NCBI GenBank assembly: GCA_023386865.1
Contig: JAEWIV010000168.1
Location: 1-16,970 of the forward strand
Direction: 5' to 3'
DNA length: 16,970 bases
Source of the DNA: Pseudomonadota bacterium
Lineage (GTDB): Bacteria; Pseudomonadota; Alphaproteobacteria; Reyranellales; Reyranellaceae
Each line of letters starts with the position of its first letter. Within the stretch, counting starts at the first letter, position 1. The notes under the pieces were generated by a model. That model was not told the origin of the DNA. It worked only from the letters and a program-made list of their open reading frames with translations, and made no database searches. The translations under genes were made by a program, and so were the position numbers. Positions 13,874-16,970 of the stretch are shown here, in pieces.

Positions 13874-15868
13874 ATGGGTGAACTCTCCAGCAGCAGACTT
13901 CGCCCGATCACGAGGCTCGCCGTCTTCATCCTGGCAATGCTGGCGCCCCTGCCGGCGGTCGCCGGTGACCCGTCGCCCGCCTCCGGCTTCTACTTCGGCG
14001 GCCATGTCGGCTACATGTTCGGCAACGCCAATGCCACCTTGTCCGATCCGACGGGCATCTCCTCGTCGGGCGGCACGAGTCCCTACGGCGCCTTCTTTGG
14101 CGGCGTGCAGGCAGGCTACGAGCACCGCTTCGCGTCCCGGCTGATGCTGGGCGTCGAACTCGACATGTCGTTCCCGAGCGCCGAGGACCTCGCGCAAGTC
14201 CTGTCCTACCGCGGCACCGCGAACGGCACGGCCAACGAGCAGCTCGAGTATCTCGCGACCCTGCGCGGCCGGGTGGGCTACGACATCGGTCGATGGACGC
14301 CGTTCGCGACGGGCGGCATCGCCTGGGCAAGCACTCGGATTTCCCGCACCGACCTCACGACCGGCAACGAGGATGCCCAACCGAGCAACGTCCGCCTGGG
14401 CTGGGTGCTCGGCGGCGGGGTCGACTACCGGCTGGATCCCCGATGGTCGGCACGCGCGGAATATCTCTACACCAACCTCGGGCTCGGGGGATTCACCTTC
14501 GCCTCGGCTCCGGCGCGCTACGATTCGCAATACGACCTGCATCGATTCCGCGTCGGCCTGAACTACAGGTTCGGCGCATCCGACGGAAGGCAGGAGGACG
14601 AGCGCAGCGATCGCGGTCCCGGGACCTGGGAACTGCACGGCCAGACCACCTTCATCTACCAGGGCTACCCACCGTTCAGCGCGCCCTACGACGGACCCAA
14701 CAGCCTGCCCATGCTGGGCCAGAGCCGCGAAACGTGGACGGTGTCGGCATTCCTCGGCATGCGCCTGTGGCAAGGCGGGGAGCTCTACTACAATCCCGAG
14801 CTGTTGCAGGGCTTCGGCGTCGCCAACACAACCGGCGCCGCGGGCTATCCCAACGGCGAGGCGCAGAAGTCGAACTTCCCCTATCCGCGCTACAATACCT
14901 CGCGATTGTTCCTGCGCCAGGAGATCGGGCTCGGCGGCGAGACCGAGACGGTGCCCAGCGAGTACGGCCAGCTTTCCGGCACCAAGGACGTCTCGCGGGT
15001 GACGCTGCAGATCGGCAAGTTCTCGGTGCACGACCTGTTCGACGGCAACGACTATGCCGAGGATCCGCGGATCGATTTCCTCAACTGGTCGATCTGGGCG
15101 TCGGGCGCCTTCGACTATCCGGCCGACAGGCTCGGCCTCACCTGGGGGGTCGTGGCCGAGCTCAACCAGCCGCGTTGGGCGGCGCGCGCAGGCTATTTTC
15201 TGGTCGGCAACCAGCCCAATGCCAACACCTTCGACCTGAACCTGTTCACGCGCGGCGGCTACGTCGGGGAACTCGAGCTGCGCTTCCGGCCCTACGACCG
15301 GCCGGGCGTGCTGCGCTTCGGCAGCTGGCTCACCAGCACCTACGCCGGCTCATACGACCAGGCGGTGCTGCTCGCCGCCATCAACCCCGGGCTCGACGCC
15401 AACGACACCATCGCCTGGACCCGCCAGACCCGCACCAAGTACGGCTTCTATCTCAACCTGCAGCAGCAGCTTACCGACGATATCGGCCTGTTCGGCCGCT
15501 TCAGCTGGAACGACGGACGCAGCGAGATAGGCGCTTTCACGGACATCGACACCAGCCTCTCGCTCGGCCTTTCGATCAAGGGCACGGCGTGGGCGCGGCC
15601 GGACGACCGCCTCGGCATTGCGGGCGCGATCAACCAGATCTCGGGCGCCCACAGCGGCTTTCTCGCGGCCGGCGGACTGGGCGTGCTGGTGGGTGACGGA
15701 CAACTCCCCCGCTACGCATCGGAGAACGTCTTCGAGACCTACTACGCCTTGCAGCTCGCCAAGGGCGTGGTCGCCACCGCCGACTACCAGCTCCTCGGCA
15801 ATCCCGCCTACAACGGCCAGCGCGGCCCGGTACACGTCTTCAGCGGCCGCCTGTCGGCGCGGTTCTGA
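13874..15868 (+). CDS. Two-barrel outer-membrane protein: OmpA/Omp25-like barrel plus OprB-like carbohydrate porin (paralogue 2)
   Basis: 664 residues, co-linear with the 662-residue protein at 10705-12693; by eye about two thirds of positions are identical (not computed). Signal peptide 1-30 (LAPLPAVA|G). Small barrel about 38-236 (GFYFGGHVGYMFG to LGLNYRFG), a short charged linker (ASDGRQEDERSDRGPG), then the OprB-like barrel with YNPELLQGFG, PYPRYNTSRLFLRQ, QIGKFSVHDLFDGN and FDYPAD, and a terminal phenylalanine (SGRLSARF). The ATG at 13874 is the first in frame after a stop at 13850 and gives a clean signal peptide, though the ribosome binding site is poor. It probably has its own promoter in the preceding gap. 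Differences concentrate in the signal peptide, the linker and presumed loops. It likely arose by duplication. It converges on the sensor kinase gene with 13 bp between stops. Confidence 0.88.
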   Translation: MGELSSSRLRPITRLAVFILAMLAPLPAVAGDPSPASGFYFGGHVGYMFGNANATLSDPTGISSSGGTSPYGAFFGGVQAGYEHRFASRLMLGVELDMSFPSAEDLAQVLSYRGTANGTANEQLEYLATLRGRVGYDIGRWTPFATGGIAWASTRISRTDLTTGNEDAQPSNVRLGWVLGGGVDYRLDPRWSARAEYLYTNLGLGGFTFASAPARYDSQYDLHRFRVGLNYRFGASDGRQEDERSDRGPGTWELHGQTTFIYQGYPPFSAPYDGPNSLPMLGQSRETWTVSAFLGMRLWQGGELYYNPELLQGFGVANTTGAAGYPNGEAQKSNFPYPRYNTSRLFLRQEIGLGGETETVPSEYGQLSGTKDVSRVTLQIGKFSVHDLFDGNDYAEDPRIDFLNWSIWASGAFDYPADRLGLTWGVVAELNQPRWAARAGYFLVGNQPNANTFDLNLFTRGGYVGELELRFRPYDRPGVLRFGSWLTSTYAGSYDQAVLLAAINPGLDANDTIAWTRQTRTKYGFYLNLQQQLTDDIGLFGRFSWNDGRSEIGAFTDIDTSLSLGLSIKGTAWARPDDRLGIAGAINQISGAHSGFLAAGGLGVLVGDGQLPRYASENVFETYYALQLAKGVVATADYQLLGNPAYNGQRGPVHVFSGRLSARF

Positions 15869-15881
15869 CCGCGCTCCCGAC

Positions 15882-16970
15882 CTACTCGACCTTCGGCACC
15901 GAGAAGCGCAGGTGGCAGCGCAGCCCCTGTGGCGCATAGTCGATCTCGAACGCCGCGCCGAGTTGCCGCGCGCTGCCGGCCAGCAGGCGCGTGCCGAAAC
16001 CGCGCTCCTTGGGAATCGACACCGGTGGGCCGTTCTCCTCCTTCCACTGCAGGTCGATGGCGGTGCTGGAACTCGACTCGACGGCGGTCCAGCGGATCGA
16101 CAGGCGGCCCTGGGCAACCGACAGCGCACCATACTTCGCCGCGTTGGTGGCGAGTTCGTGCAGCATGAGGCTGAGCGTGATTGTCGTGGTCGCCGGGACC
16201 ATCACCGCATCGCCGCCGATCTCGACCGGCCGCCCTTCGTCGATGAAGGCCTCGAGTGCCGTCGCAACGATCTCCCGCAGCGGCGCTCCCCGCCATGAAT
16301 CGTTGGTGAGCAGGCTGTGCGCGCGGGCCAGCGACGCCAGACGCTCCGAGAAGGCGTCGGCGAACTGCTGCGGATCGGGACGGGTGCGCAGGGTCTGCTG
16401 GGCCAGCGCCTGCACGATCGCCAGGGTGTTCTTGACGCGGTGATTGAGCTCGTCGAACAGCAGGTACTGGCGCAGCTCGGCTTCCTTGATCTCGGTGATG
16501 TCCAGCACCACGCCGATGACGCGCACCGGCCGGCCGCCAGCATCGCGGATCACCTGGCCACGATCCATCACCCAGCGCACCTGCCCGTCGCGGCGGCGGA
16601 TGCGGTACTCGAGCTGGTAGTGGTCGGCGTCGCCCGTCAGGATCTGCCGCTTGCGTTGACGCGTGGCATCGCGGTCATCGGGATGGACGAAGTCCAGCCC
16701 GGCTTCGAACGAGGACTCGGCGTCCGCCGGATCGGCGCCCAGGATCTTGAGGAACTGCGGCGAGCGCAGCGTGCGATCGCGCGCGACGTCGTATTCGTGA
16801 GCGCCGAACTGCGCGGCCTCGGCCGCGGTGCGCAGCTGCTCCTCGCTCTGCCGAAGCGCCGCCGATCCCTGATCGAGGTCGTGCCGGGCGCGCAGCAGCG
16901 CCTGGCCGACGGCGTTGACCTCGCGGATGCGCGAAGCGCCGATGGTGAAGGGCTCGCCGCGGCCCAGCGC
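15882..16970 (-). CDS. PAS-HWE sensor histidine kinase (partial, C-terminal 362 residues)
   Basis: The frame is open from the right edge (16970) to the TAG at 15882, so the N-terminus lies outside the window. The visible part starts with LGRGEPFTIGASRIREVNAVG, which resembles the linker after a membrane-spanning sensor region in related kinases, then a short helical linker. A PAS_3-type domain follows (about 16835-16480, with FVHPDDR, YRIRRRDGQVRWV and GVVLDITEIKEAE). Next is the HWE kinase core: phosphoacceptor histidine in DELNHRVKNTLA (codon 16442-16440), N-box HELATNAAKYGA, and the WxE motif in LQWKEENGPP (Trp codon 16046-16044). HWE kinases phosphorylate themselves and usually signal to single-domain or PhyR-type regulators; no partner is visible here. 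The signal sensed is unknown. Confidence 0.93.
   Translation of the reverse strand, partial: ALGRGEPFTIGASRIREVNAVGQALLRARHDLDQGSAALRQSEEQLRTAAEAAQFGAHEYDVARDRTLRSPQFLKILGADPADAESSFEAGLDFVHPDDRDATRQRKRQILTGDADHYQLEYRIRRRDGQVRWVMDRGQVIRDAGGRPVRVIGVVLDITEIKEAELRQYLLFDELNHRVKNTLAIVQALAQQTLRTRPDPQQFADAFSERLASLARAHSLLTNDSWRGAPLREIVATALEAFIDEGRPVEIGGDAVMVPATTTITLSLMLHELATNAAKYGALSVAQGRLSIRWTAVESSSSTAIDLQWKEENGPPVSIPKERGFGTRLLAGSARQLGAAFEIDYAPQGLRCHLRFSVPKVE

Noticed and set aside
12731..15031. 766-codon minus-strand frame spanning the amidohydrolase and part of the second porin
   Set aside because: It is antisense to two clearly conserved genes and their intergenic gap, with no domain and no ribosome site. 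Its length is explained by GC-skewed codon use that suppresses stops.
1..16970. Mobile elements, CRISPR, tRNA or phage remnants
   Set aside because: Reading both strands I found no transposase, integrase, terminal inverted repeats, regularly spaced repeats or tRNA-like cloverleaf. Genes are contiguous housekeeping or envelope genes of uniform composition.

Overview
The window is a gene-dense, visibly high-GC stretch of bacterial chromosome, most likely from an alphaproteobacterium. The evidence is the aerobic-type cobalamin (B12) genes in Pseudomonas denitrificans/Rhizobiales style (cobW, cobN, cobO, cobQ, cobD, cobC), a cbtB-cbtA cobalt transporter behind a B12 riboswitch, and an HWE-family sensor kinase, a class concentrated in Alphaproteobacteria. 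A Reyranella- or Bradyrhizobium-like source is a guess. I see no insertion sequence, CRISPR array, tRNA or rRNA.

Region 1 (1-4720, minus strand) is a cobalt uptake and insertion operon transcribed leftward: promoter, cobalamin riboswitch, cbtB, cbtA, a DUF1636 ferredoxin-like protein, cobW, cobN. cobN runs off the left edge (699 codons visible, unbroken). Genes overlap by ATGA or are separated by a few bases. The riboswitch should let adenosylcobalamin shut down cobalt import and chelation.

Region 2 (4720-8776) holds late B12 synthesis: cobO and cobQ on the plus strand (overlapping TGATG), then a divergent pair, cobD (minus) and cobC (plus), whose ATG codons overlap in one CATG. CobO adenosylates the corrin, CobQ amidates it, CobC makes aminopropanol phosphate and CobD attaches it. 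cobQ/cobD and cobC/selO are tail-to-tail with overlapping 3' ends.

Region 3 (8752-10688, minus strand) is a two-gene unit: a small secreted protein of unknown function, followed 2 bases later by selO, a protein AMPylase of pseudokinase fold. A plausible sigma70-type promoter lies upstream.

Region 4 (10705-15868, plus strand) holds two paralogous outer-membrane proteins of about 660 residues, each joining an N-terminal small beta-barrel (OmpA/Omp25 type) to a C-terminal OprB-like carbohydrate porin barrel. Between them, 10 bases after the first, is a histone-deacetylase-fold amidohydrolase. The 237-bp gap before the second porin has strong hairpins but no convincing gene.

Region 5 (15882 to the right edge, minus strand) is the C-terminal part of a PAS-HWE sensor histidine kinase. 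It converges on the second porin with only 13 bases between their stop codons.

Most of the window is well-understood biology. The less explained parts are the doubled two-barrel porins with the embedded deacetylase, the secreted protein coupled to SelO, a possible three-segment RNA switch in the riboswitch leader, and the overlapping start codons of cobD and cobC.
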